Below the pieces are notes generated by a model. That model worked only from the letters and a program-made list of their open reading frames with translations. It searched no databases and was not told where the DNA came from. 64,000 nt of DNA from Rippkaea orientalis PCC 8801 (GTDB taxonomy: Bacteria; Cyanobacteriota; Cyanobacteriia; Cyanobacteriales; Microcystaceae): the NCBI RefSeq assembly GCF_000021805.1, contig NC_011726.1:4186097-4250096 (forward strand), in the 5' to 3' direction. Positions within the stretch are counted from its first letter, which is position 1. Each line of letters opens with the position of its first letter. Shown one piece after another: positions 29,377-38,025 of the stretch. A program made the translations under genes and the position numbers.

Positions 29377-29820
29377 CTAACCGAGACTTACCTTGACAAC
29401 TTTGTTCTTTTCTTCTTCGGCTTTGGGTAAAGTTAGATGAAGAATACCGTCTTTGTATTCCGCGCTAACATTGGTATTGTTAACTAAAGCAGGTAAAGCG
29501 ATCGCCCGTTCAAACTTACCGTAACGAAATTCAGTACGGGTGACACCTTTATCTTCAGACACGGTTTCTTGTTTACGTTCCCCACTAATATAAACCGCTT
29601 CTTTGGTGACTTGAATATCAAGATCTTCCGGCTTCATTCCAGGGACTTCCAATTTCAGTAAAATTGCTTCATTAGTTTCTGAAAGTTCAGCCGCAGGAAC
29701 AGTAGACAAGGCTTTAACTTCCCGATCCCAAGTAGGAGCAAAGATATCATCAAACAGGCGATTCATCTGACGTTGTAAGGTTTCCATGTCGCGGCTAGGG
29801 GTATAACGAATGAGTGCCAT
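29377..29820 (-). CDS. hspA: small heat shock protein, Hsp20/alpha-crystallin family
   Basis: A 147-residue holdase chaperone. The alpha-crystallin domain spans residues about 40-140, with LKLEVPGMKPEDLDIQVTKEAVYISGERK and ERAIALPALVN, then AEYKDGILHLTLPKAEE. Single-gene unit with its own terminator. AGGAGA lies at a normal distance before the ATG, in a leader with a possible temperature-responsive hairpin. Confidence 0.95.
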   Translation of the reverse strand: MALIRYTPSRDMETLQRQMNRLFDDIFAPTWDREVKALSTVPAAELSETNEAILLKLEVPGMKPEDLDIQVTKEAVYISGERKQETVSEDKGVTRTEFRYGKFERAIALPALVNNTNVSAEYKDGILHLTLPKAEEEKNKVVKVSLG

Positions 29821-29828
29821 AATTGTTG

Positions 29829-29855
29829 TCTCCTGTAACTTTTCTTGAGAAAGTT
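29829..29855 (-). promoter_or_regulatory. hspA leader hairpin with adjoining ribosome binding site
   Basis: In the minus-strand leader, AACTTTCTCAAGAAAAGTT (29837-29855) can fold into a small hairpin immediately before ACAGGAGA (RBS at 29829-29834). The UCUC in the hairpin is also complementary to GAGA of the RBS. Small heat-shock leaders of cyanobacteria are known to include RNA thermometers (Synechocystis hsp17). That this one works so is inference. Confidence 0.4.
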
Positions 29856-29999
29856 AATTAATTTGTTTCATTGACTATATCCTAATCAAAATAATGGGAT
29901 GAGACAAGACGGTTTACCCCACCAAATAAGGCGTAGTTTACCAACTCAAACCCCGAACTAAAAAAGGTGTAGAAAACAAGACTTTCAGGTTCGGTTCTT

Positions 30000-30045
30000 G
30001 TCCCATTCCCTAACCCCTAACTCCTAACCCCTAACCCCCATGGCC
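30000..30045. repeat. CCCTAACTCCTAACC tandem heptamer-like repeats
   Basis: Direct copies of CCCTAAC / CTCCTAAC (about six units) lie between hspA and ndhF. Related units in the opposite orientation occur at about 34460-34475 and 58345-58375 (TTAGGAG). These are short tandem repeats common to cyanobacterial intergenic DNA. Confidence 0.8.
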
Positions 30046-30182
30046 TAAATTTTTAATTGATAATTCGGAATTGACCCAAAGCACTTAGCGTAGACTTAAG
30101 GTAAGTTGTAAAAGGATTACTAGCCAAAAATGACAGTGATCCAACCCTAAAACCCTGTGCCCTCTAGCGTTTAGATAAGTAC

Positions 30183-32264
30183 ATGAGTGAAACCCTTTAT
30201 GAATACGCCTGGCTAATACCCGTCCTACCCTTGGTCGGGGCGATGTTAGTCGGGTTAGGACTAATTTCCTTTAATCAAGGAACCAACCGCCTCCGACAAG
30301 TGAATGCCGTTTTTATCATCACCCTCTTGGGGGCTTCCATGGTGATGTCCTTTGCCCTGTTATGGAGTCAAATTAACGGTCATGGGGACTATACCCGCAT
30401 GATTGAATGGGCAGCGGCCGGCAATTTTCACCTAAATATGGGTTACACCATTGACCATCTCAGTGCCCTGATGAGTGTTATCGTCACCACCGTTGCGTTG
30501 CTGGTGATGGTCTACACCGATGGTTATATGGCCCATGACCCAGGATATGTACGATTTTATGCGTATTTAAGCATATTTAGTGCTTCGATGCTAGGGTTAG
30601 TCATCAGTCCTAACCTAGTGCAAGTTTATATCTTCTGGGAACTGGTAGGGATGTGTTCCTACCTGTTAATTGGATTTTGGTTTGACCGCAAAGCTGCCGC
30701 CGATGCTTGTCAAAAAGCCTTTGTCACTAACCGGGTAGGGGACTTTGGCCTCCTGTTGGGAATGTTAGGACTCTATTGGGCTACGGGAAGCTTCGACTTC
30801 CACATTATGGGAGAACGCCTCGAAGAATTAGTCTCTGTAGGAACCATTGCCCCTGCTTTAGCAGCCATATTTGCCGTTTTGGTCTTTTTAGGTCCTGTGG
30901 CAAAATCTGCCCAATTCCCTCTCCATGTGTGGCTACCCGACGCAATGGAAGGTCCTACCCCCATTTCTGCCCTTATCCACGCAGCAACGATGGTCGCGGC
31001 CGGTGTTTTCTTGGTGGCGCGGATGTACCCCGTCTTTGAAGAAATTCCCCTAGCCATGACTACCATTGCCTGGACTGGGGCGATGACCTCCTTTTTAGGG
31101 GCAACCATCGCCTTAACCCAAAATGACATCAAGAAAGGGTTAGCCTATTCCACCATCTCCCAATTAGGCTACATGGTCATGGCCATGGGTATCGGTGCGT
31201 ATACGGCAGGACTATTCCACCTGATGACCCATGCTTACTTTAAAGCCATGTTATTCCTCTGTTCTGGGTCTGTTATTCATGGTATGGAAGGCGTTGTCGG
31301 TCATGATCCCGTATTAGCCCAAGATATGCGCTTAATGGGGGGTTTACGCAAGTATATGCCCCTAACGTCCTTAGCGTTTTTGATTGGAACCTTAGCCATT
31401 TGTGGGATACCTCCCTTTGCGGGTTTCTGGTCGAAAGATGAAATTCTCGGCCTTGCCTTTACCGCTAACCCGGCTTTATGGGTGGTTGGTTGGTTAACGG
31501 CAGGTCTAACGGCATTTTATATGTTCCGTATGTATTTCATGACCTTTGAAGGCGAATTTCGGGGCAATGATCAAACCATTAAAGACCAATTGTTAGCCTC
31601 CATGGGAGTTTCTTCTCCTCTGCCTCAATTTGGTCCAGGGGCGATGGATGTTAAGGAATTAGACCATCCTACCCACGATCATGATCATGATCATGGTCAT
31701 GGTCATGGTCATGGGCACAGCCATTCACCCCATGAGTCGCCTTTAACGATGACCTTACCTTTGTTAATTTTGGCGGTTCCTTCGACCTTAATTGGGTTAT
31801 TAGGCAAGCCTTGGGATAATACTTTTGAAGGGTTTATTTTTGCCCCTGGAGAAGTTGTTGAAGCGGTTGCCCATTTTGATTGGACTGAATTTTTGATCAT
31901 GGCTGGCAGTTCGGTGGGTATTGCCTTAATTGGGATTACCGTTGCTTCTTTGATGTATTTACAACACAAAATCGATCCCGCAGCCATTGCTAAAAAATAC
32001 CCGGCATTGTATCAATTCTCCCTCAATAAATGGTACTTCGACGATGTTTATCATCGCGTTTTTGTGATGGGATGTCGTCGTTTAGCCCGTCAAATTATGG
32101 AAGTAGATTATCGTGTCATTGATGGTGCAGTTAATCTAACGGGTTTAGCTACCATTGTTAGTGGAGAAGGTTTGAAATACCTCGAAAATGGTCGCGCCCA
32201 ATTCTATGCTTTAATTGTCTTTGGGGCTGTGTTGGGATTCGTGATTGTTTTTAGTGTGGTTTAA
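30183..32264 (+). CDS. ndhF: NAD(P)H-quinone oxidoreductase subunit 5 (NdhF)
   Basis: A 693-residue polytopic protein of thylakoid NDH-1, a proton-pumping subunit of the membrane arm used in respiration and cyclic electron flow. It has FYAYLSIFSASMLGLVISPN, WELVGMCSYLLIGFWF, a broken-helix Lys motif in QFPLHVWLPDAMEGPTPISA, and THAYFKAMLFLCSGSVIH. A His-rich loop, HDHDHDHGHGHGHGHSHS (residues about 497-514), lies between helices near the C-terminal third. No ndhD follows, in contrast with many cyanobacterial ndhF-ndhD pairs; the gene ends with its own terminator. Confidence 0.95.
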   Translation: MSETLYEYAWLIPVLPLVGAMLVGLGLISFNQGTNRLRQVNAVFIITLLGASMVMSFALLWSQINGHGDYTRMIEWAAAGNFHLNMGYTIDHLSALMSVIVTTVALLVMVYTDGYMAHDPGYVRFYAYLSIFSASMLGLVISPNLVQVYIFWELVGMCSYLLIGFWFDRKAAADACQKAFVTNRVGDFGLLLGMLGLYWATGSFDFHIMGERLEELVSVGTIAPALAAIFAVLVFLGPVAKSAQFPLHVWLPDAMEGPTPISALIHAATMVAAGVFLVARMYPVFEEIPLAMTTIAWTGAMTSFLGATIALTQNDIKKGLAYSTISQLGYMVMAMGIGAYTAGLFHLMTHAYFKAMLFLCSGSVIHGMEGVVGHDPVLAQDMRLMGGLRKYMPLTSLAFLIGTLAICGIPPFAGFWSKDEILGLAFTANPALWVVGWLTAGLTAFYMFRMYFMTFEGEFRGNDQTIKDQLLASMGVSSPLPQFGPGAMDVKELDHPTHDHDHDHGHGHGHGHSHSPHESPLTMTLPLLILAVPSTLIGLLGKPWDNTFEGFIFAPGEVVEAVAHFDWTEFLIMAGSSVGIALIGITVASLMYLQHKIDPAAIAKKYPALYQFSLNKWYFDDVYHRVFVMGCRRLARQIMEVDYRVIDGAVNLTGLATIVSGEGLKYLENGRAQFYALIVFGAVLGFVIVFSVV

Positions 32265-32296
32265 GTTCAATTTAAACCCAATTTGTTGATTCAATT

Positions 32297-32320
32297 AGGG
32301 GGCTTTATTGCCCCTTTTTT
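32297..32320 (+). terminator. Rho-independent terminator after ndhF
   Basis: GGGGGCTTTATTGCCCC followed by TTTTTT, 34 bases after the ndhF stop. Stem of 4-5 GC pairs with an 8-base loop and clear T-run. Confidence 0.9.
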
Positions 32321-32321
32321 G

Positions 32322-32352
32322 TAGGGTTTGTTAGCGACAGCGTAACGCACCG
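32322..32352. repeat. GTAGGGT...TAACGCACC-type interspersed repeat
   Basis: GTAGGGTTTGTTAG followed by CGTAACGCACC, a degraded palindrome. A related inverted copy with TAACGCACCCTAC occurs at about 33970-34032. These belong to a common cyanobacterial dispersed repeat. Confidence 0.6.
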
Positions 32353-32480
32353 AAATGACTCAAAAACCAACAAAGATTAAAAATTTAAACCTTTAAATTA
32401 TCGTCTTTTTGAATGTCTTAAGTTGCCCAAGGAACAAGTTCTGGTTCTACCTTTATCTCACCTGGTAAATTACTATAATT

Positions 32481-33845
32481 TCAATAATAACTATTATAGT
32501 TAAAAAGACTGAGTAACGTTAACTCTAATAACCATCTTCCTAAATAATAAGTATTCTTTAAATCTTTCGTCTCTACGTTATCAGATAATTGTTTTCTATT
32601 TTTAGGACTAGGATGAGTTATTTTATTGCGAACATAGGTTAAGAGTTCAGCTAAATTTTTAGGTCTTTCTTTTTCTTTTATCGCAGTTAAAATTTTTAAA
32701 TGTTCTGGTATTTCAATTGGTATATTACACTGAGATAATAAAAGACTGATTTTATCTGACGCTGGAAGTTTATCAAAACCATCAGCACTAATCATTTTTT
32801 TATCTTCAACTAATAAAACCCAAGAAAAAAGCTCTAATGCTGATTGAATAAAAATAATAGAACCTTCAATTGCTCCCGCTTGTTTATTACTCTCAATATA
32901 CCAATGAATACCTAATTGAATTGGTTCTTTCCATAGTTCATTATTCCACTTTTTCCAAAATCCTTCAAATGCTTGTTCAAGACAATTATGATTTTTAAAA
33001 AACACCTCCATATTTAACCATGATTGCTTAGAAGATTCCCAATAATCTACCCTGATTGGTGGTTCTGCAAGTTCCCAAATTTTTTGATTATTAGCATTAT
33101 AACCAGCCATCAAACAAGGAGCAACCCAATAACCTTGTAAAAAAGATAGAAAAGACACTAAAATATGTAAAAAATCTATGGTAAACGATTGATTTTGATT
33201 GCTATTAAAGACAATTACTCCGAAATGAGTAATACCATAAGAGTTCACAAGTTTTTCTGTTTTTTCTTTGTGCTTATAGATTTCTCTAATGATTATTTTA
33301 AAATTATCTGCTGAGAACTTAAATTCATGAAGAGAACTTAGTATTTTTTCCGTATGAGTGATAAATTCTTTATCCATCGTCAGTTGACCAAGACTTTTAA
33401 AATTCAGCAAACTAAATCTAATATAACTTAACTGATTATTTTTTAAACATTCAGCAATATAGTTATTTATATCCTCTTGACTAGAATTAAAAATAGCTTG
33501 TAATACTACCTCATTCTCATTTAAAGTTCTTCCTAGACAAAGGAATTTAAAACAACTATCATCACCAGGTCTTTTTATGTATATATTTACGTTTAATCGA
33601 CTTTCATAGTATTGAATTAAAGGTTCATCCCATTGTGTTTTTATAATCAACTCAACTCTAGGAGATGGCTGAAAAACAAATTGTAAAGTGCAATTATCAT
33701 AATTTCTAGTTATTCGATTATTATTATCATTAAAACTAACTTCTAAAGACCCTTCATAGATAGTAATAGGTGTATTGACTTCATCATTAACTTCATCAAT
33801 AGGATAAACACAGTCTAATGCTTGTAAAATTTCCGGCTTATTCAT
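32481..33845 (-). CDS. hypothetical protein with C-terminal HEPN-like motif
   Basis: A 454-residue protein, strongly AT-rich in codon use. The N-terminal half is beta-rich with no recognised family; the C-terminal half is helical and ends in TYVRNKITHPS near residue 406, matching the R-N-x(3)-H-P motif of ApeA-like or RiboL-PSP HEPN proteins. An N-terminal sensor plus C-terminal HEPN RNase arrangement would be compatible with antiphage proteins of the ApeA type, but this is a motif-level guess. No partner gene is adjacent. Confidence 0.5.
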   Translation of the reverse strand: MNKPEILQALDCVYPIDEVNDEVNTPITIYEGSLEVSFNDNNNRITRNYDNCTLQFVFQPSPRVELIIKTQWDEPLIQYYESRLNVNIYIKRPGDDSCFKFLCLGRTLNENEVVLQAIFNSSQEDINNYIAECLKNNQLSYIRFSLLNFKSLGQLTMDKEFITHTEKILSSLHEFKFSADNFKIIIREIYKHKEKTEKLVNSYGITHFGVIVFNSNQNQSFTIDFLHILVSFLSFLQGYWVAPCLMAGYNANNQKIWELAEPPIRVDYWESSKQSWLNMEVFFKNHNCLEQAFEGFWKKWNNELWKEPIQLGIHWYIESNKQAGAIEGSIIFIQSALELFSWVLLVEDKKMISADGFDKLPASDKISLLLSQCNIPIEIPEHLKILTAIKEKERPKNLAELLTYVRNKITHPSPKNRKQLSDNVETKDLKNTYYLGRWLLELTLLSLFNYNSYY

Positions 33846-33969
33846 TTTTACTCAATCCTTGTTAAGAAGAAATAACCTAAATAGATTAACACTTTATCAT
33901 AAAAACAATCATCCTGTGTTATGCTATGTCTAACCTACTGTATGGAATTTTCTTAACTTAATTGATCCG

Positions 33970-34032
33970 TTACGACGGATTGTTAAATCCTAGTTATAAC
34001 AAAGATTGTAGCCGTCTAACGCACCCTACAAT
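33970..34032. repeat. degraded interspersed repeat with TAACGCACCCTAC end
   Basis: TACGACGGATTG at the left and AACGCACCCTACAATAATGG at the right, with direct AATAATGG/ACAATAATGG duplication at 34027-34048. Probably a decayed member of the same repeat as at 32322. No gene is seen between 33846 and 34093. Confidence 0.45.
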
Positions 34033-34093
34033 AATGGTACAATAATGGTCTATAACTTATCAAAAGAAATGACCGTAAATTTGGGTGATTTGA

Positions 34094-34450
34094 ATGCAAT
34101 TGATCGAAAATCTAGACAGTGCCTTAACCCTGATTGTTAGTTTAGTGAGATTCTTTCTAGAGGTGATCGCTGTTTTTTGTGTCCTAGGAGGTCTCTTAGA
34201 AACTGGAAAAATCCTCATCTCCCCTAACCGACATAATTCTCAAAGTCGATCTATACAAATTCGTTTAAGCTTTGGAATGTGGTTGGTGCTGGCCTTAGAA
34301 TTTCAGTTAGGATCTGATATTGTTTCTACCACCATAGCACCAACTTTTGAGTCTTTGGGCAAACTAGGAATTATTGCCTTAATCCGAACTTTCATCAATT
34401 ATTTTCTCACACGAGAACTTGAAGCAGAACATAAACGTCATGAAAAGTAA
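34094..34450 (+). CDS. DUF1622 membrane protein
   Basis: A 118-residue protein with three membrane spans and the DUF1622 pattern: VRFFLEVIAVFCVLGGLLETG, RLSFGMWLVLALEFQLGSDIV and LIRTFINYFLTRELE. Widely distributed small membrane protein of unknown function. Orphan, divergently placed from the HEPN-motif gene. Confidence 0.85.
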   Translation: MQLIENLDSALTLIVSLVRFFLEVIAVFCVLGGLLETGKILISPNRHNSQSRSIQIRLSFGMWLVLALEFQLGSDIVSTTIAPTFESLGKLGIIALIRTFINYFLTRELEAEHKRHEK

Positions 34451-34528
34451 GGTCACTTGAGTTCGGGGTTAGGAGTTAGGAGAGGAAGATTATGATGATA
34501 AGATTGGAAACGACTAAATTACTGCAAT

Positions 34529-34804
34529 TTAACCACCTGCTACTGCCGGAACAATACTGACTTCATCCCCATCTTTGAGGACAGTTTTCGTATTATCCAA
34601 AAAGCGAATATCTTCACTATTAACATAGAAATTTAGAAAGCGTCGAGGGGTTCCATCTTCATCACACAGACGGGATTTTATCCCTGGAAAAGTTGCTTCT
34701 AGGGAGTCGAGTAATTCACTAAAATCACTCGCAGTACATTCACAGGTTGCTTGATTGTTGGTGAACTTTTGTAGAGGGGTGGGAATTAATACTTTAATAG
34801 CCAT
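34529..34804 (-). CDS. MoaD/ThiS-family sulfur carrier protein
   Basis: A 91-residue beta-grasp protein ending SIVPAVAGG. The terminal Gly-Gly is the site that MoaD, ThiS and CysO proteins adenylate and thiocarboxylate. Middle features [18 protein letters not shown] and [12 protein letters not shown] match the MoaD-like branch. It starts 106 bases downstream of thrC on the same strand, so the two may share a transcript. Its sulfur acceptor is not known here; no moa genes are nearby. Confidence 0.88.
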   Translation of the reverse strand: MAIKVLIPTPLQKFTNNQATCECTASDFSELLDSLEATFPGIKSRLCDEDGTPRRFLNFYVNSEDIRFLDNTKTVLKDGDEVSIVPAVAGG

Positions 34805-34910
34805 AATAATTCAATAGTAGACCAATTACTACCAATATATCGAACACTGAGCAAAAAAATGCAGTCATCAGGGAATCAATAATGAGGATACCCTGACGAC
34901 TGAGGGGAAA

Positions 34911-36209
34911 CTAAACTAAAACCTGTTGCCATTCTAGACGTTCTAGAGTCCGAGAACGTTCCAGAGCTCGTTCAAAACTGTCTAATTTAGGCTCGATAAT
35001 TAGGGGTTGACCGATGTACTCTTGCACCGCTTCTTGGGTTTTTAATCCGTTTCCGGTGATATAAACTACGGTAGTTTCTTCAGGATCAATTTTACCCGCT
35101 TCTACCAGTTTTTTGAGGACCGCAATGGTAGTTCCCCCTGCGGTTTCCGTGAAAATGCCTTCAGTTTCCGCTAAAAGTTTAATCCCTTCGACGATCTCTG
35201 CATCGGTGACGCTTTCAATATTCCCGTTGGTTTTACGCGCAATATCTAAGGCGTAATAACCATCAGCAGGATTACCAATAGCGATGGATTTAGCAATAGT
35301 ATTGGGTTTAACTGGGGTTACAAAGTCCCGACCTTCTTTAAACGCAGCCGCAATGGGAGAACAACCTTCCGCTTGGGCTCCACTGAACCGAACCGCTTTA
35401 TCTTCGACTAACCCGGTTTTGATGAACTCTTGGAAGCCTTTGTAAATCTTGGTGTAGAGGGAACCCGACGCTAAGGGAGCAACGACGTGATCAGGGAGTT
35501 TCCACCCTAATTGTTCGGCCACTTCAAATCCTAGCGTTTTTGACCCTTCCGAGTAGTAGGGACGTAAATTGATGTTAACAAAGCCCCATCCGTAGCTGTT
35601 ACCCACTTCGCAGCAGAGACGGTTCACTTGGTCGTAGTTCCCTTTGACGGCCATCACGGTCGGATTGTAGATGAGAGTACCCAGGACTTTACCCGCTTCT
35701 AAATCTGCCGGAATGAACACGCAACAGTCTAACCCTGCATGGGCGGCGATCGCTGCTGTAGAATTGGCTAAATTCCCCGTACTGGCGCAGGAAACGGTGG
35801 TAAATCCCAGTTCTTTGGCTCTAGTGAGAGCAACGGACACCACCCTATCTTTGAAGCTGAGGGTGGGCATATTGACGGCATCGTTTTTGATATAAAGATT
35901 TTTTAGACCCAGGCGACGGGCTAAACGGTGCGATTTAACGAGGGGGGTCATCCCGGTGCCAACATCAATGGGATTTTCGCTTTCTACGGGCAAAAACGCT
36001 TTGTAACGCCAAATGGAGTTGGGTCCAGCTTGGATGCTTTCGCGGGTCACTTGGGCACGGATGGCATCGTAATCATAGGCCACTTCCAGGGGAGAGAAGG
36101 TTTCCTCGCAAACGTGAAGGGCTTTGAGGGGATATTTAACGCCACCTTCTTTAGAAACAAGATGAGTAAAGGTGGCGGCTTTGGTTTGGGTTTGAGTTGC
36201 CTGGGTCAT
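34911..36209 (-). CDS. thrC: threonine synthase
   Basis: A 432-residue PLP enzyme converting O-phosphohomoserine to threonine. The PLP lysine is K120 in TLSFKDRVVSVALTRAKEL; ASTGNLANSTAAIAAHAGL and LASGSLYTKIYKGFQEF complete the fold-type II active site. Longer N-terminal extension (about 60 residues with CEETFSPLEV) marks the plant/cyanobacterial class. It is followed by the MoaD-like gene. Confidence 0.95.
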   Translation of the reverse strand: MTQATQTQTKAATFTHLVSKEGGVKYPLKALHVCEETFSPLEVAYDYDAIRAQVTRESIQAGPNSIWRYKAFLPVESENPIDVGTGMTPLVKSHRLARRLGLKNLYIKNDAVNMPTLSFKDRVVSVALTRAKELGFTTVSCASTGNLANSTAAIAAHAGLDCCVFIPADLEAGKVLGTLIYNPTVMAVKGNYDQVNRLCCEVGNSYGWGFVNINLRPYYSEGSKTLGFEVAEQLGWKLPDHVVAPLASGSLYTKIYKGFQEFIKTGLVEDKAVRFSGAQAEGCSPIAAAFKEGRDFVTPVKPNTIAKSIAIGNPADGYYALDIARKTNGNIESVTDAEIVEGIKLLAETEGIFTETAGGTTIAVLKKLVEAGKIDPEETTVVYITGNGLKTQEAVQEYIGQPLIIEPKLDSFERALERSRTLERLEWQQVLV

Positions 36210-36441
36210 GGGTTTCGTCCTGTTCTATCCGTCAATCTTTTCAAGATACTAACACGGTGTCAATCCCTCGTCAAATATACCCGACTAAATTAGTCGGGAT
36301 TAAAGCAAAGTTGCTTGGTAATTGGGGTTGAACCCTTTGACTAAGGATTTAATGATAGAATTAGCCTTTTAGCTTATCCTGAACTCAGGTTAAAATAGAT
36401 AGACGCAGATAAAATTTGATTGGTGATGAGGTGTCTGATGT

Positions 36442-36969
36442 ATGTTGAGAGATGTAATTACAACTTGTGCTCTCCTGGTTTCAGTGACAGGAATTGGTGT
36501 CTCTCTGGCACGGGAAGAAATGCGCTGTTACCTTGGGTTACAATCAGCAGAATGTCCTCCTACTCAGGTTAGGTCGGTTTTTCGAGGTTCTGAACCCCAG
36601 ACTAACCCAACAACCCAACAGAGTGAACGACAATCTGAGTCTAACCATGACATCAAATCACTAACAAAAATCCTTAACCCCTTACCGACTGAAGCGGAAA
36701 AGTCTGAGGGTGACTCCGCGACTTCTGGTGAATCTTCTAGCAATACTAATCAAACGGAAACAGAACAAACCAATCAGGTTGAATCTGTCTCTCCTGTTAA
36801 TGAAATTTCCCAGAGTCAGTCTAGTTCAACTGAACCCAACATACCAGAAAATAGTCCCCCGGTTGAGGCAACTTCTACCAATAATTCCCCATCTTCTTCA
36901 GAAGAAAAACCTTTTGGTATTCCTATTAAGGTTGAACCTTTTCAACAGTCTACAGAATCTAATCCTTAG
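36442..36969 (+). CDS. hypothetical exported or membrane-anchored Ser/Glu-rich protein
   Basis: A 175-residue protein. The first 25 residues (ITTCALLVSVTGIGVSLA) look like a signal peptide or anchor, followed by a Cys pair (RCYLGLQSAECPP), then about 130 residues of Ser, Glu, Asn, Thr and Pro without predicted fold. The family is not recognised. It lies alone on the plus strand between thrC and the Uma2 gene. Confidence 0.6.
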   Translation: MLRDVITTCALLVSVTGIGVSLAREEMRCYLGLQSAECPPTQVRSVFRGSEPQTNPTTQQSERQSESNHDIKSLTKILNPLPTEAEKSEGDSATSGESSSNTNQTETEQTNQVESVSPVNEISQSQSSSTEPNIPENSPPVEATSTNNSPSSSEEKPFGIPIKVEPFQQSTESNP

Positions 36970-36991
36970 AGATTGTTGATTAAGAACTAAG

Positions 36992-37053
36992 TTCCTAGTC
37001 GGCAGGGTGAGTTTATGTTACTTACTGACTGATAAAAAACCTGCCCCTAGGAA
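36992..37053. terminator. candidate bidirectional hairpin, convergent gene ends
   Basis: TTCCTAGTCGGCAGG (36992-37006) pairs with CCTGCCCCTAGGAA (37040-37053) around 33 bases. It sits in the 115-base gap between the converging exported-protein and Uma2 genes. No T-run, so a weak terminator call. Confidence 0.4.
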
Positions 37054-37084
37054 TTGGTGAAATTAATTTTGTGTACCGACTTAA

Positions 37085-37735
37085 CTATAATCGTGACTTT
37101 TGTTCTTTTGCCCATTGCCTAACTTGTTTCAAGACGGCTGTTTCTCCAATAATTAACCGTTGTTCTAACCATTGGGGAATCATATCGATTTCTAACCAAG
37201 GAAGGGCTAAACTTTGCTTGATTTCATCATAATTTTTGTTGTCTTGATTCAATCCATAAAACCGTAAAACTCTGCCATCATATCGCCAGATTTCGGGGAC
37301 TCCTAACGCGCCATAAATGGGGAATTTATCTAGGGAACCACTGGTAATATCAATTTCAATAGCTAAATCTGGGGGAATATCTCCTTGGTTGAGGTCAATA
37401 TTTTGCTTATTTCTCATTAATGGCTCGTTTCTTAGGTAAAAACAAGCATCGGGTTCAATTGCTTTTTGAAGATCATCTCGTTTAAGGGTTAAAGACCCAA
37501 CACTTTTAATCGTTAAGTTCCATTCTTCGGCTAAAATAAAGATTAGGCGAGCAATAAACCAATTATTATTTTCATGCTCCATTAAAGGACTCATAATCTC
37601 TAAATAGCACCCATTATAAGCTAGTCGTTTACCCGAACTTTCCCTTAATTCCTCACTCATACGTCTGAAGGTTTCCCAACTAATGGGATACAAAATCATA
37701 TAATTTTCAGCTTGTGGTTGAGTGAGTGTTTTCAT
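37085..37735 (-). CDS. Uma2 family endonuclease (DUF820)
   Basis: A 216-residue protein of the restriction-like Uma2/DUF820 family, hugely amplified in cyanobacteria. PD-(D/E)XK elements are visible: IEPDACFYLRN, PPDLAIEIDITSGSLDKF and YGALGVPEIWRYDG. Substrate and biological role are unknown. It follows the DUF2470 gene by nine bases and may be co-transcribed. Confidence 0.9.
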   Translation of the reverse strand: MKTLTQPQAENYMILYPISWETFRRMSEELRESSGKRLAYNGCYLEIMSPLMEHENNNWFIARLIFILAEEWNLTIKSVGSLTLKRDDLQKAIEPDACFYLRNEPLMRNKQNIDLNQGDIPPDLAIEIDITSGSLDKFPIYGALGVPEIWRYDGRVLRFYGLNQDNKNYDEIKQSLALPWLEIDMIPQWLEQRLIIGETAVLKQVRQWAKEQKSRL

Positions 37736-37744
37736 GGTTATTTT

Positions 37745-38023
37745 TTAGGATTTTCTAGCTTGTTTTACCATATCAATTAAGGTATGATGGGCATCTTCTG
37801 CATCTTTTAGGGGGTGATCAAAGGTGACTCGAATGGGGATAGTTTCTCCTTTGATTTGTACTGATAAATTCATTCCTTCGGGGTCAATATTAATCATCTG
37901 TGCGGTTTCTGCTTCGGGAGTATTTCCAAAAACTTTAGCATAGAGAACAATGGCCTCAGAATGATCCTCATTCATGTGTTTACAAATGCGATCGCTAATA
38001 GTGGTGGTGATAGGTTCAGACAT
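37745..38023 (-). CDS. DUF2470 domain protein
   Basis: A 92-residue protein with ICKHMNEDHSEAIVLYAKVF, the DUF2470 signature, matching the C-terminal domain of haem-oxygenase-like or HugZ-type proteins and plant relatives. It starts three bases after the cobK stop on the same strand, so co-transcription with the tetrapyrrole gene is likely. A haem or tetrapyrrole link is inference. Confidence 0.88.
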   Translation of the reverse strand: MSEPITTTISDRICKHMNEDHSEAIVLYAKVFGNTPEAETAQMINIDPEGMNLSVQIKGETIPIRVTFDHPLKDAEDAHHTLIDMVKQARKS

Positions 38024-38025
38024 CG

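Noticed and set aside
30773-31132. Long open frame antisense to ndhF
   Set aside because: Shadow of the ndhF codon pattern; no family resemblance and no start signals.
32481-34450. Possible defence island including DUF1622
   Set aside because: DUF1622 is a general membrane protein, genes are divergent, and no integrase or other defence gene is adjacent.
36710-36979. Second-frame protein rich in Leu inside the Ser/Glu-rich gene
   Set aside because: No start signal and composition follows from the frame shift of the real gene.
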